NCBI GenBank assembly: GCA_958496175.1
Contig: OY292276.1
Span: forward strand, 10,434,001 to 10,498,000
Origin: Sisyra terminalis
Lineage: Eukaryota; Arthropoda; Insecta; Neuroptera; Sisyridae
Reading direction: 5' to 3'
DNA length: 64,000 bases
Position numbers and translations under genes: made by a program. The notes under the pieces were generated by a model, which was not told the DNA's origin, searched no databases, and was given only the letters and a program-made list of their open reading frames with translations. Shown piece after piece: positions 41,702 through 52,034 of the stretch (positions within the stretch are counted from its first letter, which is position 1; every line of letters starts with the position of its first letter).

Positions 41702-43922
41702 CTGAAACCAAAGTAAAATTTAAAAAAAAAATCCAAAAATTTGAAAGAGATTAATCGTATTTACCTCCACTTCCTGTGTCTAACAATTCAAATCTTTCCC
41801 TTCGAGCCGTGGTTCCATTAACTTCAATTCGACTAACCGTAACTTCTACTTTTGCACCCAAAACTGGAATTGAACCACGTTTAACTTCCGTGAATAAAAT
41901 GAAAATGCTTCCGTTTTGAACGCGACGAGTCCAAAATTTCGTTGATATAATATTCGAGTTGATCGATCGAGGTGTAGCGAAAACTTGAACATAGTGTGGC
42001 TGAGGGTTTCCAGGAAAACGATCGATTGTATAAGTCCATGTACCAGTCTACAATGCAAAGTTTTATGATTAATTTTTAATTATAATTTTGAAAAGATCCC
42101 AATCAATTACCTCATTAATGCTTGCTGGAACTGTAAGAAGTTTAACACTCAAAAGACTATCGCTACGCGTGGAATAAATGATTTGACTTGGACTTATCAA
42201 ACTAATACTTCGAATCAAAGGCATTTCGGTGTTATGAGTGAAAACCGAAAATCGGGCTGGTTCTCCCATTTCTGGCGATAATACAAAACTTCCAGTCACA
42301 GAGTTACGTCCATCATCAGTAATTTCTCGACGATGAATCTATAAAAAAAATTGATTTAAGATTAATTTTTGCGACTAAAAGAGAAATTTGTTGAAATAAC
42401 TACCTCCATTTGGAAATCTGATCGGCTTCCTTCATAAAATCTTGTGGCAATATCGTACATAACATTGGTAAGTTTGAAGTAAGTCGACAGAAGAGAATTA
42501 ATTTGATTATATTTTTCTTCGTAAATCGTAAAGGCAATTCCTTCAGTTTCAGTCGCAAGAATATCTAAGGGTTGTGGACGATAGATTCCGGGATAATTAA
42601 TGGTTGCAATTCGGATTTCAGTCTCTTTTGCTTTACTAGTTAAAGATAGGTCCATTGAATAATCCATTCCTGGTGCAATCAATAAAATCACAGAACTAGC
42701 TGGTCCTTGAGTTTTTGTGCGATCGTTCAACATCTATAAAAGAATATTGATATAAAATTATGAATTTAGGAAAAATATTAAAAAATTACTTGTATTGAGG
42801 TTTCCAAGGCGCATTTTAAGCAAGCAGAAGCTCGTGAATCTCCCGGAGTGTACGGGATGTTGGAGGCGACCAAATCGCGTACGACTGGATCGTTCAAACC
42901 ACTAATTTTCAACATTGTTGTAGCTCCTGTATCATTGGCTAAAACAAGACCAACTTCCGTGTTTCCTGGTAAATCAAAAACGGCCCATTTTCGAATTGCG
43001 CTGCGAAGAAAACTCCATGATTCACGTAGTAACATATCCTTGGTGTCTTCAATAACGAGAACATATCGAGTTAGGATATTCTTTTTGTAGACAAAAGTCG
43101 GTCGAGTGTCGATAACGTTTTGATTTTTGGATGTGTTTTGAGTATTGTTGCCCAAAAAGTCAGAATGCTTGAGGATTACGTCCAAAGTGCTACGGCCGTT
43201 GCACATTGAATTGTGTTTGGTTGGTGCTTGTTTATTGTGATTGCCATCATCACAAAACATGGACACAGTTGATGCTTCAGCAGCGAACATAATTGAAGTT
43301 CGTGCCTTTTCATCGATTAAAGCTGAGATATTATAAGGAACGGATGGATCACTGCACATTCTGTAAAACAAAGATGCGAAAAGATTCAGGCATAAAATGG
43401 AAAAGATTCAAAAAAAGACAATCCTTACCCATTATCGTTGATGGGGAAATCAGAACAGCCGGTGATTTTAAGGCTTTTATCTAAATCACTTGCGTAACAC
43501 ATTGGATACACTGGATCGTTGTTGTAACCGATTTCATCAAAAACGCCATATCTATATTTGGCCCATTCTTTGACTAACGTGCGACCTTGAAAAAAGTAAT
43601 TGTTAGATTTGAAATCTTTGATTGTTGACATTAAATTACCTAATTCATTTCCGAAATTTTCCAACGCTTCATAGTTGATAAAAATTTGATCACCCGGAAG
43701 ACCGCAACCGGATGTTTGTTGAGTCCAGGCCGCAGAAATTCCAGGAGTCGCTCTGCGTTGAATCAGAAAATCACTAGGACCACCGGCCGAAGCCGTTACT
43801 CTACTTCCGCCCGGGACGCAGGTGTCGGGCCAAGAACTTGGCAAGTTGATGTGAATCGATTGGAAAAAAGCTCGTCCATCCAATGCGGTGAACAAATAAT
43901 GGGAAGAACTCGTTAAAGTGGC
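40083..43922 (-). CDS. CLCA-type protein (calcium-activated chloride channel regulator-like), N-terminus not found
   Basis: Six exons join in phase on the - strand: 43429-43922, 42790-43360, 42404-42733, 42111-42338, 41765-42047 and 40083-41701. They give 1,174 residues and a stop. Order: CLCA N-terminal protease-like domain, vWA domain (about 262-440), beta-sandwich region, a fibronectin-III-like segment (about 727-837), one transmembrane helix (about 885-909) and a 265-residue cytoplasmic tail. Vertebrate CLCAs are secreted or surface proteins that cleave themselves with a zinc HExxH site and modulate chloride channels. Here the HExxH is KEWAK (118-122) and the vWA DxSxS is E-D-T-K-D (269-273), so neither site looks functional. 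The tail has a Gln-rich stretch and ends VTMV, a class I PDZ-ligand form. Roughly 60 N-terminal residues, with the signal peptide, are missing; they lie in an unrecognised upstream exon or outside the window. Confidence 0.88.
41765..42047 (-). CDS. CLCA-like exon
   Basis: Acceptor TTTGCATTGTAG, donor GGAG|GTAAAT. It encodes TGTWTYTIDRFPGNPQPHYV, then FTEVKRGSIPVLGAKVEVTV and FELLDTGSG. Open frames in other phases here are shadows. Confidence 0.85.
42111..42338 (-). CDS. CLCA-like exon
   Basis: Acceptor TTTTTTTATAG, donor GAG|GTAATT. It encodes 76 residues: IHRREITDDGRNSVTGSFVL, TEMPLIRSISLISPSQ and LLTVPASINE. Confidence 0.88.
42404..42733 (-). CDS. CLCA-like exon: vWA end
   Basis: Acceptor ATTCTTTTATAG, donor GAG|GTAGTT. 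It encodes 110 residues, including ASSVILLIAPGMDYSMDL, then ATINYPGIYRPQPLDILA and the helix to SDFQME. Phase 0 at both ends. Confidence 0.88.
42790..43360 (-). CDS. CLCA-like exon: vWA domain start
   Basis: Acceptor TTTGTTTTACAG, donor CAA|GTAATT. It encodes MCSDPSVPYNISALIDEKA, SIMFAAEASTVSMFCDD, RYVLVIEDTKDMLLRESW (the MIDAS region) and GNTEVGLVLANDTGA. Confidence 0.88.
43429..43922 (-). CDS. CLCA-like exon: protease-like N-terminal domain
   Basis: Acceptor TTGTTTCAG, donor ATGG|GTAAGG. It encodes ATLTSSSHYLFTALDGRAFF, the WPDTCVPGG segment, CGLPGDQIFINYEALENFGN and KEWAKYRYGVFDE, where family members usually have HEWAH or HEFAH. Confidence 0.88.
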
Positions 43923-44175
43923 CTGAAACAATGAAAAAAAAATTAATTTAAATCAAAGATTGAACTTGAATTCTACTTTTGCGAGTGTTTCCGTTACGTA
44001 TGACCGATTACTTCCCTTTATCGACAAGTGTTACAAATAGTAGAAGGAAATTAAAACTTCCTATACATGACAAAGTTAACGAGGAAAATATTTCAAAAAA
44101 AAATCAAATAATTAATAAGTAACAGTTTAACTGATTTATTTAAATTATGGTGACAAAACCAAAAAAAAAAAGTTT

Positions 44176-44247
44176 AGGTCCCACCGAGATTTGAACTCGG
44201 ATCGCTGGATTCAGAGTCCAGAGTGCTAACCATTACACCATGGAACC
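44176..44247 (-). tRNA. tRNA-Gln (anticodon CTG)
   Basis: 72 nt read on the - strand from GGTTCCATGGTGTAATGG. The acceptor stem GGTTCCA pairs with TGGGACC (one G-T pair). The anticodon stem CTGGA/TCCAG encloses the loop CTCTGAA, giving CTG. The T arm carries GAGTTCAAATC (B box). A long T run follows on the - strand and can stop RNA polymerase III. No intron and no CCA are encoded. Confidence 0.95.
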
Positions 44248-46330
44248 GTACGAGCTTTCGTCGCTCACTACGTTTTTATATTAGAAAAGCTCACGCTTTT
44301 CCAGCATTCAATTCAACAATGAGCTTTAGTGTTTTTCCACATAAAAAAACCAGTGTAAAGTGATAAAAAATTTGCATAATTTTTTTTTTCGAATAAAAAT
44401 ATTTTTTTAGTTTTAGAATAAAATAACATTTTAAAATCAAATTTATTGTCTTTAGCCGCTTAAAAACCTGAAATTTTAAACCTTTATTTTTTGCTAATTT
44501 TTGTTAGGCACATTCGTTGTGTTTTAAGTAGGCATAATTAATTTATATTATTTATTATGATTTCCAATGAAACTTTTTATGACGCCAATTCGTTATGTCA
44601 AGAATTTTACAGTTAAATATTTGTATATACACAATGAAAGTTGAGATTTTAATGGGTTTTTTGCTGTTATAAACATTAAATAATATATATTTTTTATGTT
44701 GAGATAATTTTCTTAAATATTTGACCTATAAAAAGGATAATTTTCCGTTCGAAATGTGTAATAAATCAATTTTTTCATTCCCTTATTTGTTTGAATTTCA
44801 AATATAGATACCCAATCGATTGGACAACGAAGGTCAAAATAACAACGATTTGACATTTCCGTTATGGAAAAATAATCATTGTTGCCGCATAATAACAATT
44901 CAATAAATTTTGTCCCAAGAAGTGGAAAACAATTCACTCAAATAAACCACAAATTTATAAATTTTTACTTTAAAATATTCCAAATATCATTAATTCCGTT
45001 AGATTTTTCTCATTTGAATATAAAATCAATTTGCCAATTTTTCAAATTGGCAAAGCAAAAAAACGAAGTGTGATAATAATTCGCCACATATCAACCACCT
45101 TATTTGGATTGTAATTTATATGATTTCCTCTGGGTGATTGTTCATTTGTGTCACACAATGTTTTTATTTGATAATTTAAATTCAATTTATTTGGAAAAGG
45201 AACAGACAAAAAAAAGACTTAATCAAATTAAGCCAAGCTATAGCGTTACTTTCTAAACAGTTTTTTCTTGAAATTCAATCTGAAATTGTCTGATAGATAT
45301 ACATGAATGCCTCGGAAATTCATTGAAGTTTCATAAATAACATATTGACATCACTTGAGTTTCATATACCATCATCCGAGATGAGGTCTTGTGAAAGTAG
45401 GTGAAGCAGATGATCGTTCCAAAAGAAAAAAAAAACCGACTTCCAAGACTGGTTCTTTTCTAGCCAGCAAGATTTTAATTTCATATTTAAATAATAAAAT
45501 AAAGTTCACAATTAATTGTTCCCTCCGATTTCAAATGTGAAAAAAAAAACACATTGAATTCAACGAAAAATTTCTCATACAAAATCCCCCGTTGATTATA
45601 TGAGAAGCAATAAAACCAAATAAATTATATCACATTATTACCATCTTTACAATTTGGAGCGTTTCTTCTCGAATCTGTACAGCATATAATATGATTCATA
45701 TCTTGAGAATCGTTTCAATTTCAACGCCTCAAGTGAAAAATAAGTTACTTAACAATATTAGCACATTGTAATATGATTCAATGTTTGAGATATATGTTAT
45801 AGGTACATATTTCATTGTATTACGTTTTTTTCGCTTTTCAGTCACGAATTAATATTATACTAAACCGACCGAATTCTGGGCCCCACAGTTTAATTATCGA
45901 TGGAATTTGTTAGATAAGTCTCACACCAAAAATCTGATAAATATAATCAAATTATATATAATTTGGTGATGTTATGCATCTTGGAAAAGATGCCTCATTA
46001 ATTATTTTTACATAAGATTGCCATCAAAATGTTAAAAAAAAAAATAACAACACCGACATTTGATTATTTTTCTATGTAAATTAACCGGCCGTACAATGAT
46101 ATGAATTCTATTTATTTAGGCATCTAATTTTTACCGTTGCAAATAACTATTTTTTTCTTCGGAACCATCGTTTGACCATTCGAGGAACGACAGAAATTTA
46201 GTTTTTCCTATATTTGTGCGATTTTTAGCTACACCAAATTTATATTGATGTATTTTTTCTTAAGGTGGTTTTTTCAGGATAGGGTTTATTGAGCCTCAGG
46301 ACTAATTGTGTTTCTTGAATCCCTACTGCA
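44248..46330. other. AT-rich DNA, no gene recognised
   Basis: This lies right of the tRNA and upstream of the CLCA-like exons in their reading direction. The missing CLCA N-terminal exon could be here or further right; I did not find it. No clear repeats. Confidence 0.4.
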
Positions 46331-46420
46331 ACTATTTAAGCCTAAGTGGCTGAGCGAAGCTCAGGAGCTTTCCGACTTCTTCAGTTCCAAGGCTCGAATC
46401 CCCAGTTCCTTATGTCAGGC
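46331..46420 (+). repeat. tRNA-like sequence, possible SINE head
   Basis: CCTAAGTGGCTGAGCGAAGC resembles an A box and AAGGCTCGAATCCCCAG a B box, about 35 bp apart, without a full cloverleaf. The spacing and the following inverted repeat suggest a tRNA-derived element rather than a working tRNA. Confidence 0.4.
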
Positions 46421-46449
46421 GTAATCTGCATTTTGGATCATCCACTTTT

Positions 46450-46729
46450 ATGGTCCGATCGAAACTTGGGACCCGAGGCCAATTAATTTTTCTGTGTCAA
46501 AAATGGTAGTACTGGAATTTTCATTACGAACGCTGGCGTCGATTTATCTTTCGTTGGTAGAAGAACCGATACGAAGTTTGAAAAAAACGAAATAACTGAA
46601 ATGATTACTGTTATTTAGCCCTAACTTTTTAACTTCGTAAACAGCATTCGTAGTAAAAGTTCCCTTACTACCATTTTCGATCCAGAAAAAAAGGGTTGGC
46701 TTCGGGTCCCGAGTTTTAGTCGGATCCTA
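46450..46729. repeat. Inverted repeat with about 85 bp arms
   Basis: 46450-46533 pairs imperfectly with 46641-46729. Landmarks are TTGGGACCCGAGGCCAA against TTGGCTTCGGGTCCCGAG, and AAAATGGTAGTA against TACTACCATTTT. The right arm overlaps the RNase H-like remnant. Confidence 0.55.
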
Positions 46730-47345
46730 TCCATATGTGATCCCATTGTATGCAGATGCTTTCTGATTCCATAGTGGCCGGTTTTCAGGTCCGTTATCAC
46801 TCTAATCTGCGTTTTTTGGAAGACCAAGTATTTCAGTAGTTAGTTTCTATGATACTTCTCCCATAATCTTTTTATTGTACTTTTACCCGGAGGTATTCTT
46901 CCAAGTAGTCCAGTGATTTTTATAAACTCATTATTTGATGGTATTTTTCACTTGTAGCACCAAGTACAAGTTGTGGAACTGTAAATAATGTTCAGAATCC
47001 TGGCCAACCAATTCCATGAATTGCCTTTCCAAAGGATCTTTGTGCCGTTAATGCTCTTATTCTTTTGGATACGATGTTTTCCAGGTTAGTTTTGTCCATA
47101 ATGATCTCCAAATACTTCAATTCTCAAACCAATTTCAATGTTCCCCCAAATAGGTTGGGAGTTTGAATACCTTCCGGGTTCTTTTTTATAGTAAATGGTA
47201 CCAAGCTAGTTTTAATCGAAATTCCAGAAAGCCTGCATTTTAGTATACAATATTTCCACTTTCCTAAGAGTTATTTGCATGACTTTTGCGACTATAGTGG
47301 GATGCTTTTCCGAGATAAATATGGCGAATTAAATGTTATATTGGC
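46600..47345 (-). pseudogene. Non-LTR retrotransposon remnant (reverse transcriptase end to RNase H)
   Basis: On the - strand, from right to left, broken frames give LRKVEILYTKMQAF, a KKEPGRYSNSQPIWGN stretch and EVFGDHYGQN. They line up with the jockey-type RT end (working cysteine/KTK, PEGI..P..G, VKYLGVIMD regions). Further left, 46621-46827 gives LKTGHYGIRKHLHTMG, the RNase H 'LTGH...HLH' motif. Stops and shifts are present, and the catalytic RT part is absent. Confidence 0.6.
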
Positions 47346-47404
47346 TTAAACTTTGATCTAACGCTCTGAAACCGAAGGTTTCGAGATCATTTTAGGCTGA
47401 GTTT

Positions 47405-48449
47405 CCCTAAGATTCACGAAATAATGTTTTTTTTTAAATGCATTGATTTTTCTAGATTTTTACGGAAATCATTGAATTTTCTTATATAAATTCCAGAAAA
47501 AAAGCTATTTTATCATTTGGTGGACAAGGGGAAGTACGATTTTTTATCTTAGGCTAATTTTTTTATGATTAATGAGCTTTGATTTAAAAAAATAAATATC
47601 AGAAGTGATTTTTTCTTGAAACTTTTAGCTTGGAAAAAAATCACCAAAGTAAGTTTGAAATAATTTACTGGACATTAGGAGGCAACTGCCTTTTTTTCCC
47701 CGCTCCTGGCAATACTCATACCAAGAAAATTTTATAGCATCCCATATTTTTTCTCCGAAATTCTACGTACTATTCTTATTCCTTTTACAAACGATTCAAA
47801 ACTCTCTCCGAGCCTATCGAGATTAACGATTCAAATTAAAAAATATTAAAATATATAATTCAAAGCTGAAGGTCGTAAAATTATTATTTACAACCATAAA
47901 TTTTATAATGGTAAATGTGTTGAAGTTTTCCTAAGATTCAAGAAATAATGTTTTATTAAAAATGCAAAGTTTTTTCACGAGTTTTGCGGAAATCATTGAA
48001 TTTTCTTATATAAATTCCAGAAAAAAAGCTATTTTATCATTTGGTAGACAAAGGGAAGTACGATTTTCTATCTTAGGCAAATTTTTCTTATGATTAATGA
48101 GCTGATTTAAAAAAATAATTATCAGAAGTGATTTTTTCTTGAAACTTTCAGTTTTGGAAAAAAATTTACCAAAGTAAGTTTGAAATAATTAACTGGACAT
48201 TAGGGGGTCAACTGCCTTTTTTTCCCCCTCCAGGCAATACTCATACCAAGAAAATTTTATAGCATCCCATATTTTTTCTCCGAAATTCTACGTACTATTC
48301 TTATTCCTTTTACAAGCGATTCCAAACTCTCTCCGAGCCCATCGAGATTAACGATTCAAATTAAAAAATATTAAAATATATAATTCAAAGCTGAAGGTCG
48401 TAAAATTATTATTTACAACCATAAATTATATAATGGTAAATGTGTTGAA
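47405..48449 (+). repeat. Tandem duplication of a 525 bp unit
   Basis: Copy 1 is about 47405-47925 and copy 2 about 47929-48449. They share long identical runs such as CATTTGGT(G/A)GACAA, GCAATACTCATACCAAGAAA, GAGATTAACGATTCAAATTA and ATATAATTCAAAGCTGAAGG, with scattered substitutions and small indels. No coding signature is seen. Confidence 0.9.
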
Positions 48450-49463
48450 ATGCGGACTGTTTTTATTATTGCTCTAACCTCTGACTTATTTTCCGCCCAC
48501 ATTCGGAAAATAAAAAGTAATTCTTCAGCATCAATTTTCCCTATACATATTGTTACATACCTCCGGTGTATTATTAGTGTAAAAATCGTCTTCGCATTCA
48601 ATCGAATTGTGTTTATATGTGTAGGTGTTATTAATTGTAGATTGTACTATAAGCACGGATTGGATTGTATGGGTAAGAAAATAGAAAAGATTATGCAAAG
48701 AATTATGTTCTACTTCGTGATTTATCAGCGAATATACGCCGCCGTATAGTATTGAGATATTATATATTCGAGTATTAATTGTATGCAATGAGGTCTTACT
48801 GCCGGTTATGATTTTTTTTCTTTCTCTTCATTTATGCAATATTAATATTAAAATGGAGAAATGTTACATGCTCATCTTCTTTGAAACATAGGCAGGCACG
48901 TCTTTCACTAGATATTAATTTTTACATGCATTGAGTGGAAGCCGTCTATGGGAAACTAGTTCAGAAAATTAACATATTACTATAATTTTCCGTTAATAGC
49001 CATCATTGTACGGATGGGATTGAAGATTCATTAGCTAATGCTATGCAAAGGGAAATTTAATTACATAACGACTTATTCATAATAAAGAAAAAAATCAAGA
49101 TGATTAATTTGCAACGACATCCGTCAAATACATGGTTCACACAAGTTGATGGGGGCATTATTTTTTTTGGGATTCATTTGAGAAAATTTCTACGTTTACA
49201 TATATATATAACGATTGTATAAGAAGTTAAAATTTGGTTTAAGCTGGCAATAATCCAATAATATTAAGTTCTATCTTATGAGAAAAAAAATGTCTTTGCA
49301 TGTTTTCATCGTATAGTTTATGAAGACAATATTTCAAGGGTTACCAGAAGAAACTTACGACGAAAAATGTTAATTTTTTAAATAAAATTTGTCAAATTTT
49401 CAAGGCATAAAAGTCAGCAGCATTGGCTGGCTAAAGACCGACGACCGAAGACAAAACCAAATC
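48450..49463. other. AT-rich DNA, no gene recognised
   Basis: Overlapping short open frames on both strands near 48410-48790 have low-complexity composition and no recognised family. Nothing else stands out. Confidence 0.4.
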
Positions 49464-49700
49464 CTAATTCTCCGCATTAATACGATTAAATATGATCGAA
49501 ACATTTATACGCATTAATTCCTCGAATAAATCACATAAAAATGTCCAAAGATCCTCATGTACATTGGCTACTGAATTTTTCATTCGTGGACCATTAAATA
49601 TAATCCTTCGAAATTTATGACTCCCGGACAGGACATTATAAAATATCCCACCCAATCCCTTCAATAAGCCGCCCGCTTTTGAATTATTAAAATAAAACAC
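49464..49700 (-). CDS. Unrecognised open frame, possible small or partial gene
   Basis: A 78-codon frame without an ATG at its upstream end (it begins GTG) reads SKAGGLLKGLGGIFYNVLSG, then HKFRRIIFNGPRMKN, then an acidic helical stretch EDLWTFLCDLFEELMRI and ends RINAEN with a stop. Composition is more balanced than in neighbouring chance frames. It lies head-to-head, 128 bp from the small ORF at 49828, so the gap could be a shared promoter. It may be an exon, a decayed transposon piece or chance. Confidence 0.2.
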   Translation of the reverse strand: MFYFNNSKAGGLLKGLGGIFYNVLSGSHKFRRIIFNGPRMKNSVANVHEDLWTFLCDLFEELMRINVSIIFNRINAEN

Positions 49701-49827
49701 AGCACAACTAAATTTGTCAAAAATATCAAATAGTTGAATTTGTGTTATGTTTTGTAAGTCTTAAGTTTTGACAGAGGTGTTAAGTTATCGTATTAGTAAC
49801 GTTCAATTAACAAGTTTTTCGAATAGA

Positions 49828-50001
49828 ATGGGAATTGTGGGGAAAGTTGGGCAGGTTTTCCAACAAAGGTGTTATTGTGTCGATTGTGAAATAAGAAAAT
49901 GTCCAAGGCGATTAACAAACGATCCTTGGATAAGTGAATCTAAACGTGGTTTGTCCATGCCGTGGGAAAAAGAAATCAATTCTCTAATTACAACTATTTA
50001 A
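49828..50001 (+). CDS. Candidate small cysteine-rich protein, 57 aa
   Basis: The ATG at 49828 opens MGIVGKVGQVFQQRCYCVDC, then EIRKCPRRLTNDPWISE, and ends PWEKEINSLITTI with TAA. The codons use G and C more than the surrounding DNA. There are four Cys in CYCVDCEIRKC and a basic patch, and no signal peptide or transmembrane segment. The frame is also open for 20 codons upstream without an ATG. I do not recognise a family. It looks more protein-like than other short frames here but could still be chance or the last exon of a larger gene. Confidence 0.35.
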   Translation: MGIVGKVGQVFQQRCYCVDCEIRKCPRRLTNDPWISESKRGLSMPWEKEINSLITTI

Positions 50002-50496
50002 AATCCACTTTTCTCTATATGCAGTATCTCTTGCATTACCTACTTAATGTTACATGTCTAGATAAACGAAGACTTTATCGTTGACATACGACACATCTGT
50101 GAATTACAATGATAATAATCGATAAGAGAAGTAACACAGAAAAGGAAAAAAAAACGCTGAACCCTATTTTTATTCCGTAAATGAAGTTGGAGTAATTAAC
50201 GATTAATTACATTTAAAGAAATCGTACAAATGTTAAACTCTATATATTTTTCTGGCGTGCAAATCTTGTATGGGTTTCTTCATGACTAGTTTCATTAGAA
50301 TTGACTTATTTTTATGAATAAAACACATTTTTCTTGGCGACATACGTTTTTTTTTTTAAATTTTCTTTATTTCAATGGTTAAATAAGAAGTTAACTTCCT
50401 CTAACTTCGTTTGCATCGAAATAAATTTTATTCAAAGAAAAAATTTCTTTTCCAAAAAATGTCCTTTTAGGCAAGTCCTTAATTTTTTTTATACAT
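50002..50496. other. AT-rich spacer, nothing recognised
   Basis: No exon or repeat is recognised before the MITE at 50497. Confidence 0.4.
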
Positions 50497-51170
50497 GCTC
50501 CGTTTATTTTCAAAGTGAATTAAGTCCATTTCAAGAACAATCCCTATTTGTCTAAGAGCCAGTGACTGGCTACCTGTATATATTTGACCAGACTTAAATT
50601 TTTGTATAGAGAATCTCCGTAACCGAACATGAATACGTTAGTCACTAAGTCCATCGCGGCTGCCGAAGGTGATGCGCAGGTACATCAGTTATTAAAAATT
50701 GACTAATTTTAAATGTATTTTACCACGTCTGTCGTTCGGAAATTTTAAAATATACTATTATTACTTTTGAAAAATAACCATGACAGACCATTATCGCGCG
50801 GTTAACTTAGTCGCAGACAATTTTGAAGATACCACAAAATATGAAATTTTGAAATTTGAAAAACCAGATCTGCCATTAATATGTCATAAGCTTCTAAGAC
50901 TACAATGAAAAAATATATTGGTCAAATATATACAGGTAGCCAGTCACTGACTCTTAGACTATATAGTATTATCATTTTTAACCATAGGAACATAAGATAC
51001 TAAGGAGGAGGCAATAATTGGCGTTTTTGTTAACAACTAAAATTAAATCATTAATTTTTCAAAACTTAGCAGATAAATAATTAACATACTTTGTTCTAGT
51101 TACAAGAAGAAGAATCACCATATAGACCGTCCTTGAAACAGACTTACGCCACTTTCAAAATAAACGGGTC
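50497..51170. mobile_element. 254 bp family MITE, copy 4, split by a second MITE
   Basis: The ends and both interior halves match the family at 9917-10170. The flanks are ACAT (50493-50496) and ATAT (51171-51174). The element is interrupted after CAATCCCTAT by the insertion at 50548-50961 and resumes at TAGTATTATCATTTTTAACC. Confidence 0.8.
50548..50961. mobile_element. About 410 bp MITE nested in another MITE
   Basis: The left end GTCTAAGAGCCAGTGACTGG and the complement of the right end GTCTAAGAGTCAGTGACTGG pair over about 40 bp, continuing CTACCTGTATATATTTGAC. The interior has no transposase. The host element's intact copies give the empty site. The target duplication is probably TAT or TA. 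Confidence 0.8.
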
Positions 51171-51433
51171 ATATATTAATTACCAGAATTGTGATTCTTT
51201 AATCCAATTTGACAGGTGGTTCTTAAATTTGTATAGAATTTTGTTTTCCAGTTTCTTATAAAATTGTCGAATACATTCTTGTATTCCTTTTTCAAAATTC
51301 TTAATGAACATTTTACGATTTTATATCCGATTTTTAAGAATAGAAATATTTATTTACCATAGATCAATTTCTAAAGAAATATAAGGAAAAGTGAAACAAG
51401 ATCAACGAAATATAAGAAACATTTCTAACCTTG

Positions 51434-52034
51434 TTTATACAGTATATAAAATGTTATTTAATTTACCAAAGTAAGCATAAAAAATTAATTTGAACAAAAG
51501 TTCAAATAAATGAATTTTTGTCGTATTGCCCAGATACGTATTACGATTGCCAAGCAATTTTCATCAGTGGTCATCAATTAGTATTGGATCTCTTCGTAAC
51601 TGCTATGTGATGAATCACTACTTGATGATCACTGAAGAAGATTGCTTGGCAATCGAAATACGTATCATGATTCATCACTTAGCAGTAACGGAGCAATCTA
51701 ATACTACTTAATGACCACTCAAGGCTTATAAAATACACAGGTGGCCTCATGCGCCACGTGACGTATCCAGAAGAAATTCGTATGTATCTTCAGACTGATT
51801 AAAATTTCAAAATTCTTCGTTTGACGTCATTTTTTTTTCTAATGGGGCAACCTGTGTAATTTATAAACCTTGATGACCACTGACAACGATTGGTTAGCAA
51901 TCGAAGTACGTATCTGGACAATACGCTAGTAATACATTTGTTTGAACTTTTGTTCAAATTTATGTTTATAGTTTATTTTTGTAAATTTTAATACATTAAT
52001 TAAACCACAATATATTTTATATATTGTATAAAAA
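51434..52034. mobile_element. Foldback element family of 11787, copy 2
   Basis: The ends ACAGTATATAAAATGTT and AATATATTTTATATATTGTA, and inverted inner blocks with ATTGCTTGGCAATCGAAATA and ATTGCCAAGCAATTTTCATC, identify the family seen at 11787-12162. It is interrupted by the 153 bp MITE at 51720-51872. Confidence 0.65.
51720..51872. mobile_element. 153 bp MITE with exact 9 bp duplication (copy 2)
   Basis: ATGACCACT lies on both sides (51711-51719 and 51873-51881). The termini CAAGG and CCTTG are inverted, and AAGGCTTATAAAATACACAG pairs with the right end. It is the same family as 2073-2226. The surrounding element's other copies carry ATGACCACT once. Confidence 0.88.

Noticed and set aside
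41846..42058. 70-codon - strand frame MHCRLVHGL...
   Set aside because: Wrong phase of the real CLCA-like exon 41765-42047, whose in-phase translation matches the family and joins its neighbours.
43686..43916. 76-codon + strand frame
   Set aside because: Antisense shadow of the CLCA-like exon.
48413..48788. Three overlapping open frames on both strands
   Set aside because: Mutual overlap, low-complexity composition and no family signal; best seen as chance.
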